From assembly GCF_026966905.1 (NCBI RefSeq), contig NZ_JAPUBN010000006.1, positions 124,001 through 188,000 on the forward strand: a DNA stretch of 64,000 nt, written 5' to 3'. The notes beneath the pieces are model-generated. The model ran no database searches. It saw only the letters and a program-made list of their open reading frames with translations, and was not told where the DNA came from. Shown piece by piece: positions 1 to 7,157 of the stretch (positions within the stretch are counted from its first letter, which is position 1; the number at the start of each line of letters is the position of its first letter). This DNA is from Marinomonas phaeophyticola (lineage in GTDB: Bacteria; Pseudomonadota; Gammaproteobacteria; Pseudomonadales; Marinomonadaceae). The position numbers and the translations under genes are program-made.

Positions 1-815
1 GCCGTGCTGGTCGTGATGGTTTACCCGCGAAGGCGGTTCTCTTTTACGGTCTACAGGATTTTATCAAGCTGGCTCAGTTTGAAAAAGATGCTGCATTTCA
101 GAGAAACCCCGTCGATAATGTTAAATCAACACAGCTTTTTAATTTTTTGGAGAGCAGAGGGTGTCGGCGTAAGGCATTATTACTAAAATTCAATGAGTCT
201 ATAGAAAATTGTGGAAATTGTGATCGTTGTAAACATGTTTCTTCAGAGCAAAATGCAACGGTTGCTGCGCAAAAAATACTTTCACTAATTTACCACACAA
301 AGGGACGAGTAGCGGTTTCTACGCTTATTCATATTCTTCATGGAAAAATAACGCGCAAAGTTAAAGACATTCAAGGTATGGAATTAAGTTTATTCGGCAA
401 AGGAAAAGAATTATCTGATATTGGTTGGAAGTCACTTATTAGAAAGCTGTTTGCCGAAGACTGTCTAAAAGTGTCGGGGGAGTTTGGGACTGAATTTGTA
501 TTAACTCAAAAGGCTAAGCCCGTCTTAAGAGGTGAAATACAGATTATCATCAGTAAGGACTTTCATTTACCCTCCATGAAAGATGCAACCATTGAGCCTG
601 AAGCGGCGTATTGGATTGAAATTATGAAATGGTATTATGCCAATAGTCATACTTCTATTTTTAGTCTGAAGCAGCTTAGGACGATTTCTGAAGATGCCCC
701 AAAAACGTTAGCGTCAATGAGTCGCTTAACAGGTATACCTATTAGTCACCTTAATGAGAATGATGCGCAAGGTTTGTTTGATATCTTGAATGGGAAAACG
801 GTGTCAATCTCATGA
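1..815 (+). CDS. recQ: ATP-dependent DNA helicase RecQ, 3' part
   Basis: This is the C-terminal part of RecQ, a 3'-5' DNA helicase acting in recombination and repair. The gene is cut by the window edge, and the visible frame runs from base 3 (270 codons; full RecQ is about 600). The first codons read R-A-G-R-D-G, the helicase motif VI arginine finger. A four-cysteine zinc site follows (GCRRK, then CGNCDRC), then the RQC winged-helix region. The last 75 or so residues look like an HRDC domain. The stop overlaps the start of sprT (ATGA), so the two are probably co-transcribed. The identification is firm. Confidence 0.9.
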   Translation, partial: RAGRDGLPAKAVLFYGLQDFIKLAQFEKDAAFQRNPVDNVKSTQLFNFLESRGCRRKALLLKFNESIENCGNCDRCKHVSSEQNATVAAQKILSLIYHTKGRVAVSTLIHILHGKITRKVKDIQGMELSLFGKGKELSDIGWKSLIRKLFAEDCLKVSGEFGTEFVLTQKAKPVLRGEIQIIISKDFHLPSMKDATIEPEAAYWIEIMKWYYANSHTSIFSLKQLRTISEDAPKTLASMSRLTGIPISHLNENDAQGLFDILNGKTVSIS

Positions 816-1333
816 CAAGAGCAAATAGGCAGGCTATTGGCTTGAGTAATGATATGGACTTGCTAAGGGCAAGAGCGGTACTGAAAACCTATCATACGTT
901 AGCTGAAAATTATTTTGGTCGGGAATTTGAGCTTCCGATAATCAACTTTAAACAAAAAGGGCGAGCCGCTGGGACGGCTCATCTCAGTAAAAATGAAATT
1001 AGACTTAACTATTTTATGTTCCAACAAAATCCTGATGCCTTTCTTGAAGAAGTTGTGCCCCATGAGTTGGCGCATTTGATTGCATTTACCTTATATGGAC
1101 CAAGAATAAGACCTCATGGAATAGAGTGGAAGCTTGTCATGATAAGAGCGCTTTCTCGAATTCCATCTAGAACGCATAATTTTGCCACACCCAAGCCTGA
1201 TCAATTGTTTGATTATCGTTGTGCTTGTCAAGAACATCAATTGACTATTAGAAGGCACAATAAAATTTTGAAAGGTACTGTCTACCTTTGCAAAAAGTGT
1301 CGTGAACCCCTTAAAAATATTGAATATCACTAA
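812..1333 (+). CDS. sprT: SprT-family zinc metalloprotease-like protein
   Basis: A 173-residue SprT family protein. The central HELAH (HExxH) metalloprotease motif lies in VPHELAHLIAFTLYG. Near the C-terminus a Cys pair (CAC) and CKKC form the zinc ribbon typical of the family. SprT is the bacterial relative of the DNA-protein crosslink protease SPRTN, but its bacterial role is poorly defined. The start overlaps the recQ stop by four bases (ATGA), indicating translational coupling with a DNA repair helicase. The next gene, 1417-1572, has its own promoter-like region. Confidence 0.9.
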   Translation: MTRANRQAIGLSNDMDLLRARAVLKTYHTLAENYFGREFELPIINFKQKGRAAGTAHLSKNEIRLNYFMFQQNPDAFLEEVVPHELAHLIAFTLYGPRIRPHGIEWKLVMIRALSRIPSRTHNFATPKPDQLFDYRCACQEHQLTIRRHNKILKGTVYLCKKCREPLKNIEYH

Positions 1334-1350
1334 TCATTTTCTTTAATCTT

Positions 1351-1364
1351 TTGATCTGGATCAA
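1351..1364. promoter_or_regulatory. Perfect FNR/ANR box
   Basis: The bases TTGATCTGGATCAA are a perfect TTGAT-N4-ATCAA dyad, the consensus site for FNR/ANR. Its centre is about 59 bases upstream of the start codon of the small membrane protein at 1417. A possible -10 (TTTAAT, 1391-1396) would put the box near the class II activation position. A second candidate (TATTAT, 1374-1379) would place it closer and could mean repression. An FNR-type gene lies in this window at 3720-4478. Confidence 0.75.
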
Positions 1365-1416
1365 GTTTGAGGATATTATTCGTCCGCTTTTTTAATCTTT
1401 CCTGAGGAGATCTGGG

Positions 1417-1572
1417 ATGAAGAACTTACTTAAATTATTTATGGGATTCGGTCTTGGTGCAGTAACGGCCGTTGTTATTGATGTTGCTCCGATGATGGTT
1501 CCTGCTCTGTTAGGCGTAATGGCGGCTATTGTAGTCTTAGATTCTATTTCTGACACCAAAGCATCAGCTTAA
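1417..1572 (+). CDS. Small hydrophobic membrane protein (51 aa), likely oxygen-regulated
   Basis: A short unannotated gene of 51 codons. A clear Shine-Dalgarno (GAGGAGA, 1404-1410) sits seven bases before the ATG. The protein starts MKNLLKLFMGFGLGA, is hydrophobic up to about residue 41, and ends with a short polar tail (DSISDTKASA). It probably forms one long or two short membrane segments, with a central Pro-Met-Met-Val-Pro turn. I recognise no family. The perfect FNR box upstream suggests a role under low oxygen. The good ribosome site and the promoter signal support a real gene, while the function is unknown. Confidence 0.65.
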   Translation: MKNLLKLFMGFGLGAVTAVVIDVAPMMVPALLGVMAAIVVLDSISDTKASA

Positions 1573-1675
1573 TCAATCTATTTACATTTCTTTTTCACAG
1601 CAGGCCGTATTTTTTAATGCGAGTAAATGGGGCATGCTGTAGAATGCCTATCGTCTAAATTATTGCGTGTTTGTG

Positions 1676-2524
1676 ATGGAACTTTCAACGAAACCTAAAG
1701 AAAAGATCGAATTTAATAAGCTTCAGAAGAAACTCAGAAGGTTAACTGGTCAAGCGATTGCTGACTTCAATATGATTGAAGAGGGCGATAAAATAATGGT
1801 GTGTTTATCTGGTGGTAAAGATTCTTACACTATGCTTGAAATTCTTCGTAATCTTCAAGCAAGTGCACCAATCAATTTTAGTCTTGTTGCTGTCAATCTA
1901 GATCAAAAACAGCCAGGTTTTCCTGAGCATATTTTGCCAAACTATTTAGAAGCCGAAGGTGTTGATTTTCATATTTTGGAGCGCGACACTTATAGCATCG
2001 TCAAGGAATTAGTCCCTGAAGGTAAGACGACATGTGGTTTATGTTCTAGATTAAGACGTGGATCGCTCTACGGATTTGCTGATCAAATAGGTGCAACCAA
2101 AATTGCTTTGGGGCACCATAGAGATGACATTTTAGAGACATTATTTCTGAATATGTTCTTTGGAGGGAAGCTCAAGGCAATGCCGCCTAAGCTATTAAGT
2201 GATGACGGTAAGCATATGGTTATTCGTCCTCTTGCATACTGCAAAGAAAAAGATATTGAAAAATTCTCTAAAATGAAGGAATACCCAATTATTCCTTGTA
2301 ATTTGTGTGGATCTCAAGAAAACCTACAGAGACAGGTTATCAAAGATATGTTGCAAAAATGGGATCTTGAGTACCCTGGTAGAACAGATACATTATTCAC
2401 TAGTATTCAAAACGTTGTGCCATCTCATTTAGCTGATACTTCTTTGTTTAGCTTTACGGAATTAGAAAAAAAGAAGACGAATTTGATCGTCTTAACATTA
2501 TTTCTCTATAGGACTTATTTATGA
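1676..2524 (+). CDS. ttcA: tRNA 2-thiocytidine(32) synthetase TtcA, 3' end probably frameshifted
   Basis: TtcA thiolates cytidine 32 of certain tRNAs using an Fe-S cluster. The PP-loop ATP motif SGGKDS is near residue 40. Paired cysteines (CGLC and, later, CNLCGSQ) match the cluster-binding CxxC motifs. ATG 1676 is preferred over GTG 1667 because the protein then begins at the conserved region. The last 20 residues (after ELEKKK) are hydrophobic and unlike the family. One extra A in the A7 run at 2466-2472 would instead give an acidic tail ([14 protein letters not shown]) with a stop at 2509-2511. That would leave the next gene separate rather than overlapping. Confidence 0.9.
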   Translation: MELSTKPKEKIEFNKLQKKLRRLTGQAIADFNMIEEGDKIMVCLSGGKDSYTMLEILRNLQASAPINFSLVAVNLDQKQPGFPEHILPNYLEAEGVDFHILERDTYSIVKELVPEGKTTCGLCSRLRRGSLYGFADQIGATKIALGHHRDDILETLFLNMFFGGKLKAMPPKLLSDDGKHMVIRPLAYCKEKDIEKFSKMKEYPIIPCNLCGSQENLQRQVIKDMLQKWDLEYPGRTDTLFTSIQNVVPSHLADTSLFSFTELEKKKTNLIVLTLFLYRTYL

Positions 2525-3087
2525 TATTTAAAAAATGGTCATTATCAATTGCTACCGGATTCTTTTTGTCTATGAGTGCATCGGCAGCAACATTTGAAGG
2601 CAGCCTGTCTGATCAATCTATTAAAGCAGACATTAGTGTGAGTAAAGATAGCTATTTCCTTGATATAGGTGGCATGCATGATACCAAAGACGGGAGCTAT
2701 GGTTATATCGGTGCTCACATTGAAGACAAGGACAATAGCAAAGACTATCCAGTTCAAATAGGTTTAGGCGCTAGATTATTAGCCGTTGACGCGGATTTAA
2801 GCGGTAACGATTCAGGTATTGCGATTGGTCTTGGTGGTTTTTATCGTTATACCTTACCAAAAGCCAATCGCTTTAGTTTATACGCCTCCTTTTATTATGC
2901 GCCTCAAATTCTGTCTTTTGATAATATAGATAAGTTGTATCAAGCAGAGGTTCGTGGTGAATACCGCACATTGAAAAATGCAAAAGTGTTTCTTCGTTAT
3001 GGACTCACTAGTGTTGACTACAGTAAGTTTAGCTCTAGCCATAAAATGAATGATAGTTTTGGATTAGGAGTCTCACTAGATTTTTAA
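2521..3087 (+). CDS. YfaZ-like outer membrane beta-barrel protein
   Basis: A 188-residue exported protein. The N-terminus has a signal peptide ([22 protein letters not shown], cut near residue 21). The rest consists of alternating beta strands rich in Gly and aromatic residues, ending in the Phe-terminated strand FGLGVSLDF typical of outer membrane barrels. The pattern ([33 protein letters not shown]) resembles the YfaZ family, whose function is unknown. AGGAC at 2510-2514 can serve as the ribosome site. It follows ttcA closely and ends at a bidirectional terminator. The family call is moderate, but the outer membrane location is well supported. Confidence 0.7.
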   Translation: MIFKKWSLSIATGFFLSMSASAATFEGSLSDQSIKADISVSKDSYFLDIGGMHDTKDGSYGYIGAHIEDKDNSKDYPVQIGLGARLLAVDADLSGNDSGIAIGLGGFYRYTLPKANRFSLYASFYYAPQILSFDNIDKLYQAEVRGEYRTLKNAKVFLRYGLTSVDYSKFSSSHKMNDSFGLGVSLDF

Positions 3088-3105
3088 TGTAGACCAGTGA
3101 AAAAT

Positions 3106-3135
3106 AAAAAAGGTGCCCAATAGAGGCACCTTTTT
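3106..3135. terminator. Bidirectional rho-independent terminator
   Basis: The stem AGGTGCC (3111-3117) pairs with GGCACCT (3125-3131) around a 7-base loop. Runs of A before and T after lengthen the stem. The hairpin lies between the convergent YfaZ-like gene and apt, so it can end transcription from both sides. Confidence 0.85.
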
Positions 3136-3153
3136 ATTGCTCTCGATTTTTAT

Positions 3154-3696
3154 TTATTCGCCATCAAAAGCGCATAAACTGAAAACAGGAATCTCGGCAT
3201 CACGAATCTTTTGACTGCCTTGTAAATCTGGTAAGTCGATAATAGCGGCCACTTCTTTGATGCTTGCGCCTTGAGATGTGAGTAAGGATATAGCTGCAAA
3301 CAAGGTGCCACCTGTAGCAATTAAATCATCAAACAATAGTATGTTATCACCTTCGGCTACTGCTCCCTCTTGAATCTCTAGTTCTGCCTCTCCATATTCA
3401 AGTGCATAGCGTTGAGAAATAGTTTTTCCTGGTAACTTGCCTTTCTTACGAATTAAAATAAGTGGTTTTTGTAATTCGTAAGCAAGAACGGCGGCAATCA
3501 AGAAGCCACGGGCATCAATACAAGCAATGTGAGTGATGTCAGAGGCAATGTATCTATGCACATACGCATCGACTACCATTCTCATACCCTTAGGGTCACT
3601 AAAAATAGGTGTAATATCTCTAAAACTAATGCCTTCTTTAGGCCAATCTTCAATGGTGGTAATTAGTGATTTAATATAAAAATCATCATAAAGCAT
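3154..3696 (-). CDS. apt: Adenine phosphoribosyltransferase
   Basis: Apt salvages adenine by converting it with PRPP to AMP in the cytoplasm. The 180-residue length is typical. The PRPP-binding motif is visible as LLFDDLIATGGTL, and the N-terminal segment with FRDITPIFSDP matches bacterial Apt. It lies 23 bases downstream of fnr on the same strand, the third gene of a hemN-fnr-apt run. That gene order recurs in pseudomonads and relatives. It converges on the YfaZ-like gene and shares its terminator. Confidence 0.95.
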   Translation of the reverse strand: MLYDDFYIKSLITTIEDWPKEGISFRDITPIFSDPKGMRMVVDAYVHRYIASDITHIACIDARGFLIAAVLAYELQKPLILIRKKGKLPGKTISQRYALEYGEAELEIQEGAVAEGDNILLFDDLIATGGTLFAAISLLTSQGASIKEVAAIIDLPDLQGSQKIRDAEIPVFSLCAFDGE

Positions 3697-3719
3697 ACAA
3701 TTTATCGCCTTAGGTTGTG

Positions 3720-4478
3720 TTAAACAACCTCAATTTTAGCACACTCTTCTGTAATCCCGACCAATTTTTGCATCTCAGGCAAGTTGACAATTGCAATCTC
3801 TTTGCCATCTACATGAATCAAACCGCTTTTTTGGAAGCGAGTCATCACTCGGCTAACGGTCTCCACGGCCAAGCCCAAATAATTTCCGATTTCTCCGCGA
3901 GACATAGCCAATCTAAATGAAGTGGCAGAATAGCCTCTGCGTTTGAAGCGGCTGCTTAGATTCATAAGTAAAGAGGCAACCTTTTCATCGGCATTCTTTT
4001 TGCCTAGTAATACCATCATTTGTTGATCGTCACAGATCTTACGGCTCATTACTTTAAAAATTTGATGTTTTAGAGAAGGTATTTGACTAGAAAGCGATTC
4101 AAGGTGTGAGAAGGGTATTTCGCAGACGCTGGTGGTTTCCAGTGCTTTTGCGGATACAGGGTAAGTGTTGCTGTCAATACCACTCAAGCCCACGAGCTCG
4201 CTAGGGCAGTAAAAGCCTGTAATTTGCTCTTCTCCACTATTCGTAATGTTAAAGGTTTTGAGGGTCCCTGTTCTTACGGCATAGACTGAACTAAACTCTT
4301 CTCCTTGATGGAATAGAACTTCGCCTTTTTTAAGCGGCTTTTTCCTTTCTATTATTTGATCAAGGCGATTAACGTCTTCATCTGCTAATGAAATAGGTAA
4401 GCATAAAGCGCTAAGGCTACAGCTTTGACATTGAGAGGTCAGCTTGCTATTAAAGCGAGTGGATTGTAACGATGACAT
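3720..4478 (-). CDS. fnr: FNR/ANR-type oxygen-sensing transcription regulator
   Basis: A 252-residue CRP/FNR family regulator that senses oxygen with a [4Fe-4S] cluster and controls anaerobic and microaerobic genes. Cys17, Cys20 and Cys26 (CQSCSLSALC) match the cluster ligands spaced Cx2Cx5C. The fourth ligand is the Cys in TTSVCEIPF. A cAMP-like effector fold fills the middle, and the recognition helix lies in RGEIGNYLGLAVETVSR. It sits 27 bases downstream of hemN and next to the cbb3 oxidase cluster. The FNR-type box before hemN suggests autoregulation through read-through. The assignment is firm. Confidence 0.95.
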   Translation of the reverse strand: MSSLQSTRFNSKLTSQCQSCSLSALCLPISLADEDVNRLDQIIERKKPLKKGEVLFHQGEEFSSVYAVRTGTLKTFNITNSGEEQITGFYCPSELVGLSGIDSNTYPVSAKALETTSVCEIPFSHLESLSSQIPSLKHQIFKVMSRKICDDQQMMVLLGKKNADEKVASLLMNLSSRFKRRGYSATSFRLAMSRGEIGNYLGLAVETVSRVMTRFQKSGLIHVDGKEIAIVNLPEMQKLVGITEECAKIEVV

Positions 4479-4505
4479 AAAAAACTCCCTGAACGAGTTG
4501 TTCTA

Positions 4506-5864
4506 TTAAATTACTTTTGAATAACGAATACCATTATTCAAGTATTGATCGAAAATCATGCAAACACAGCGAATTAGTAACCTTCCTGTATCTGTGACTT
4601 GAAGTTTATTGTGGTCCAATTTAACAATATTATCTTTCTCTAATTTATGTAACTCTACTATTTCTTTAGCAAAGTAACTATCAAAAGAGACGTTAAATTT
4701 GAGTTTTAGTTCTTCTAGGTTTAGCTCAAAATGACAAATCAATGACATGATTACGAACTGTCTGACGAGATCCTCTTCTGTTGAAATGTATCCTTTAACT
4801 ATCGGTAGTTGGCCATTCTCAATGGCTTTTTGATACATTTCTAAATTTACATGATTCTGAGTATAGGTATTATTGAAATTACTAATAGCGGAAGTGCCAA
4901 AAGCAATCAGATCTGTTTCATCATGGGTTGTATACCCTTGAAAATTGCGCTTCAATTCCTTGTTTTTTTGAGCAATAGTGAGTGAGTCGCTTTTCTTGGC
5001 AAAATGATCCATACCGATGTGAATATAGCCTGCTTCTGATAATCTTTCAGAAATTCTTTTTAGCATGGCAAGCTTTGTAGATGCATTGGGTAAAGAGGTG
5101 TCTAAGATACGTTTTTGAGATGGGAACCTTTCTGGTAAATGCGCATAGTTAAAAATAGATAAGCGATCGGGGCTCATCTCAATGACGATATCTAATGTCC
5201 TTTCAAATGATTCAACTGACTGAAATGGTAATCCATATATGAGATCGAAATTGATAGAGCGAAAACCCAAATCTCTAGCTTGTTCTAAAAGTTCTGATAC
5301 AAGATTAACGGATTGCGATCTATGGATTGCTTTTTGTACTCTTTCATCAAAGTCTTGAATCCCTAAACTCAATCGGTTAAAGCCTAGCTTTCGTAAGCAA
5401 GTTAACTTCTCTAAATTAATTTCTCTTGGATCTACCTCTATACTGTAATCGCCAGAGTCGTCGTCTAATAAATTGAAATATTGATGAATAGTGTTAAATA
5501 GCGTTTTAATCGATTCGCAGGATAGGAAGGTAGGTGTGCCGCCGCCAAAATGTAATTGTGTGACGGGTCTATCGTTTTGAATCATTAATGACCTGAGCCT
5601 AAGTTCTTCTTCTAATAATTCAATGTATTCACGGCCTTTGTCATATTGTTTAGTGACAATTTTATTGCAGGCGCAGTAGTAACAAAGGTGGGCACAAAAA
5701 GGAATGTGAAAATATAGGCTTAGCGGCTTTGACGAAGGAGTAAGCATTTTTTCAATTAACGCTATTTTACTGATTTCAGTACTAAATTGTGGTGCAGTAG
5801 GGTAAGACGTATATCGAGGCCCAGATAAGTTATATTTTTCAATTAACTCTGTGTTCCAAAGCAT
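4506..5864 (-). CDS. hemN: Oxygen-independent coproporphyrinogen III oxidase
   Basis: HemN is a radical SAM enzyme that converts coproporphyrinogen III to protoporphyrinogen IX without oxygen, supplying haem for respiration when oxygen is low. The 452-residue length is typical. The cluster motif CAHLCYYC (CxxxCxxC) and HFGGGTPTF are in the first third of the protein. The N-terminal PRYTSYPTAPQF is characteristic of true HemN rather than HemW. It is the first gene of a hemN-fnr-apt run. An FNR-type box lies about 65 bases upstream of the start. Confidence 0.95.
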   Translation of the reverse strand: MLWNTELIEKYNLSGPRYTSYPTAPQFSTEISKIALIEKMLTPSSKPLSLYFHIPFCAHLCYYCACNKIVTKQYDKGREYIELLEEELRLRSLMIQNDRPVTQLHFGGGTPTFLSCESIKTLFNTIHQYFNLLDDDSGDYSIEVDPREINLEKLTCLRKLGFNRLSLGIQDFDERVQKAIHRSQSVNLVSELLEQARDLGFRSINFDLIYGLPFQSVESFERTLDIVIEMSPDRLSIFNYAHLPERFPSQKRILDTSLPNASTKLAMLKRISERLSEAGYIHIGMDHFAKKSDSLTIAQKNKELKRNFQGYTTHDETDLIAFGTSAISNFNNTYTQNHVNLEMYQKAIENGQLPIVKGYISTEEDLVRQFVIMSLICHFELNLEELKLKFNVSFDSYFAKEIVELHKLEKDNIVKLDHNKLQVTDTGRLLIRCVCMIFDQYLNNGIRYSKVI

Positions 5865-5921
5865 GTCGTTTTCCTATTAAAAATTTTAATAGTAGTTTAA
5901 CGGTTGAGAGGTAAGTTTTAC

Positions 5922-5935
5922 CTGACCTATATCAA
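5922..5935. promoter_or_regulatory. FNR-type box upstream of hemN
   Basis: Read on the minus strand the site is TTGAT-ATAG-GTCAG, matching eight of ten consensus FNR half-site positions. It is centred 64 bases upstream of the hemN start. A possible -10 (TACTAT, 5894-5889 on the minus strand) would put it about 41-46 bases before the transcription start, the usual activation spot. The gene and context fit well, but the site is not perfect. Confidence 0.6.
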
Positions 5936-5996
5936 GGATAATAGACAAGGCAATGTTAGGTATCTAATCATCCATGATTGGAAGCCTATTTGATGA

Positions 5997-6983
5997 TTAA
6001 TTACTCTTCGTTGAATGATCGATTTCTGCATGATCCATGGTTGAGTGACCCATTTCTGCATGATTCATGGTTGAGTGATCCATTTCGGCATGATTCATGG
6101 TTGAGTTATCCATTTCTGCATGATCCATGGTTGAGTGACCCATTTCTGTATGATTCATGATTGAGTGATCCATTTCGGCATGATCCATGGTTGAGTGATC
6201 CATTTCGGCATGATCCATGGTTGAGTGATCCATTTCGGCATGATTCATGGTTGAGTGATCCATTTCTGCATGATCCATGGTTGAATGGTTCATTTGTCCG
6301 TGATTCATGCCCGCATGATGGCCTGCTGGGATGGTCCAAATACCGAAAATTACTAAGAAAATACCAGAAAGAATATCTAATTTAAATTTAACCCAGATAG
6401 ATTTAAATTGTAGGGCGAAAATTCCTGTTAATAGCATGGCTGGCATAGTACCTAAACCAAATCCAACCATTAACCACAGCGCTTTCATCGGTTCGCCTGT
6501 TGACGATACCCAAAGTAAACTTGAGTAGGCTAAACCGCAAGGTAACCAGCCCCACAGGAAGCCAGCAGCCAGTGCTTTAGCAGGAGTATTGACCGGCAGA
6601 ATTGATTTGGCGGCAGGGCTGACAAATTTCCAAATAAATTTACCAATAGCTTCTATTCGTAAAATCCACTTATTCAAGCCAATTAGGTAGAGGCCTGTCA
6701 GTATTAAAATGATGCCTGCGAAAGTACGTATTGGGCCGCTAAGTGCTGAGTAGAGTTCAAAAGAAAGAGAGAAAAAATAAGTCAGTATGAAGGCAAAAAA
6801 AGCATAGGAAGCGATACGGCCAACATTATACAAGAATTGAATATTGAGTTTTGCAAAAAAAGATTTTGATTGAGTCCCCATAGATAGGGTGCCCGCGATA
6901 CCTCCACACATACCAAAGCAGTGCCCTGCACCAGCAAGTCCAATAAGGAATGCAGCTAAAAAACTAAAGTCCACCTGTTGCAT
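5997..6983 (-). CDS. TauE/SafE (DsbD_2-like) membrane protein with His/Met repeat tail
   Basis: A 328-residue protein. Residues 1 to about 220 are a polytopic membrane domain with the motifs GHCFGMCGG near the N-terminus and GWLPCG in the middle. Both are typical of the 'sulfite exporter' or cytochrome c biogenesis-like proteins found after ccoS. The last 105 or so residues are a tandem repeat of ten residues, MDHAEMDHST and variants, rich in His, Met and Asp. Such Met/His clusters resemble copper-binding segments of periplasmic copper proteins. The start overlaps the ccoS stop by one base. I infer a role in copper handling for the oxidase. The substrate is unproven, and the side of the membrane carrying the tail cannot be read from sequence. 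Confidence 0.85.
   Translation of the reverse strand: MQQVDFSFLAAFLIGLAGAGHCFGMCGGIAGTLSMGTQSKSFFAKLNIQFLYNVGRIASYAFFAFILTYFFSLSFELYSALSGPIRTFAGIILILTGLYLIGLNKWILRIEAIGKFIWKFVSPAAKSILPVNTPAKALAAGFLWGWLPCGLAYSSLLWVSSTGEPMKALWLMVGFGLGTMPAMLLTGIFALQFKSIWVKFKLDILSGIFLVIFGIWTIPAGHHAGMNHGQMNHSTMDHAEMDHSTMNHAEMDHSTMDHAEMDHSTMDHAEMDHSIMNHTEMGHSTMDHAEMDNSTMNHAEMDHSTMNHAEMGHSTMDHAEIDHSTKSN
6011..6310. repeat. 30-bp tandem repeat, ten units
   Basis: Ten head-to-tail units of exactly 30 bases run from 6011, of which nine are close copies and the last (6281-6310) is diverged. Units 6 and 7 are identical, and units 8 and 9 differ from them by one base each. The array encodes the ten-residue Met/Asp/His repeat of the TauE/SafE protein. 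The period is a multiple of three, so copy changes would keep the frame. Confidence 0.95.
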
Positions 6984-7135
6984 TATTTTTCGTCCTCTTC
7001 ATCATCAAATAAAATACGTTCTCCTTCCCTATCAAGGTCGTCAAATTGGTCTTTTTTTACTGCCCAGACAAAAATACCTAAACCTATGGCAACAAATAAG
7101 CCAGCAATGGGAACTAATAAATACAAACTTTCCAT
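6983..7135 (-). CDS. ccoS: cbb3 oxidase maturation protein CcoS
   Basis: A 50-residue protein beginning MESLYLLVPIAG, with one membrane helix (about residues 4-26), then KKDQFDDLDREGERILFDD and an acidic end. This is the typical CcoS/FixS form. CcoS helps insert the copper and haem cofactors into the cbb3 oxidase. It lies 22 bases downstream of ccoI, and its stop overlaps the start of the TauE/SafE gene by one base, so all are co-transcribed. It is short enough to be missed by automatic calling. Confidence 0.92.
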   Translation of the reverse strand: MESLYLLVPIAGLFVAIGLGIFVWAVKKDQFDDLDREGERILFDDEEDEK

Positions 7136-7157
7136 TTTAAGTCCTAGTTAAATATAA

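Noticed and set aside
6011..6310. Long open frames on both strands through the 30-bp repeats
   Set aside because: The repeat period is a multiple of three, so several frames stay open by chance. Only the TauE/SafE frame continues into a recognisable protein.
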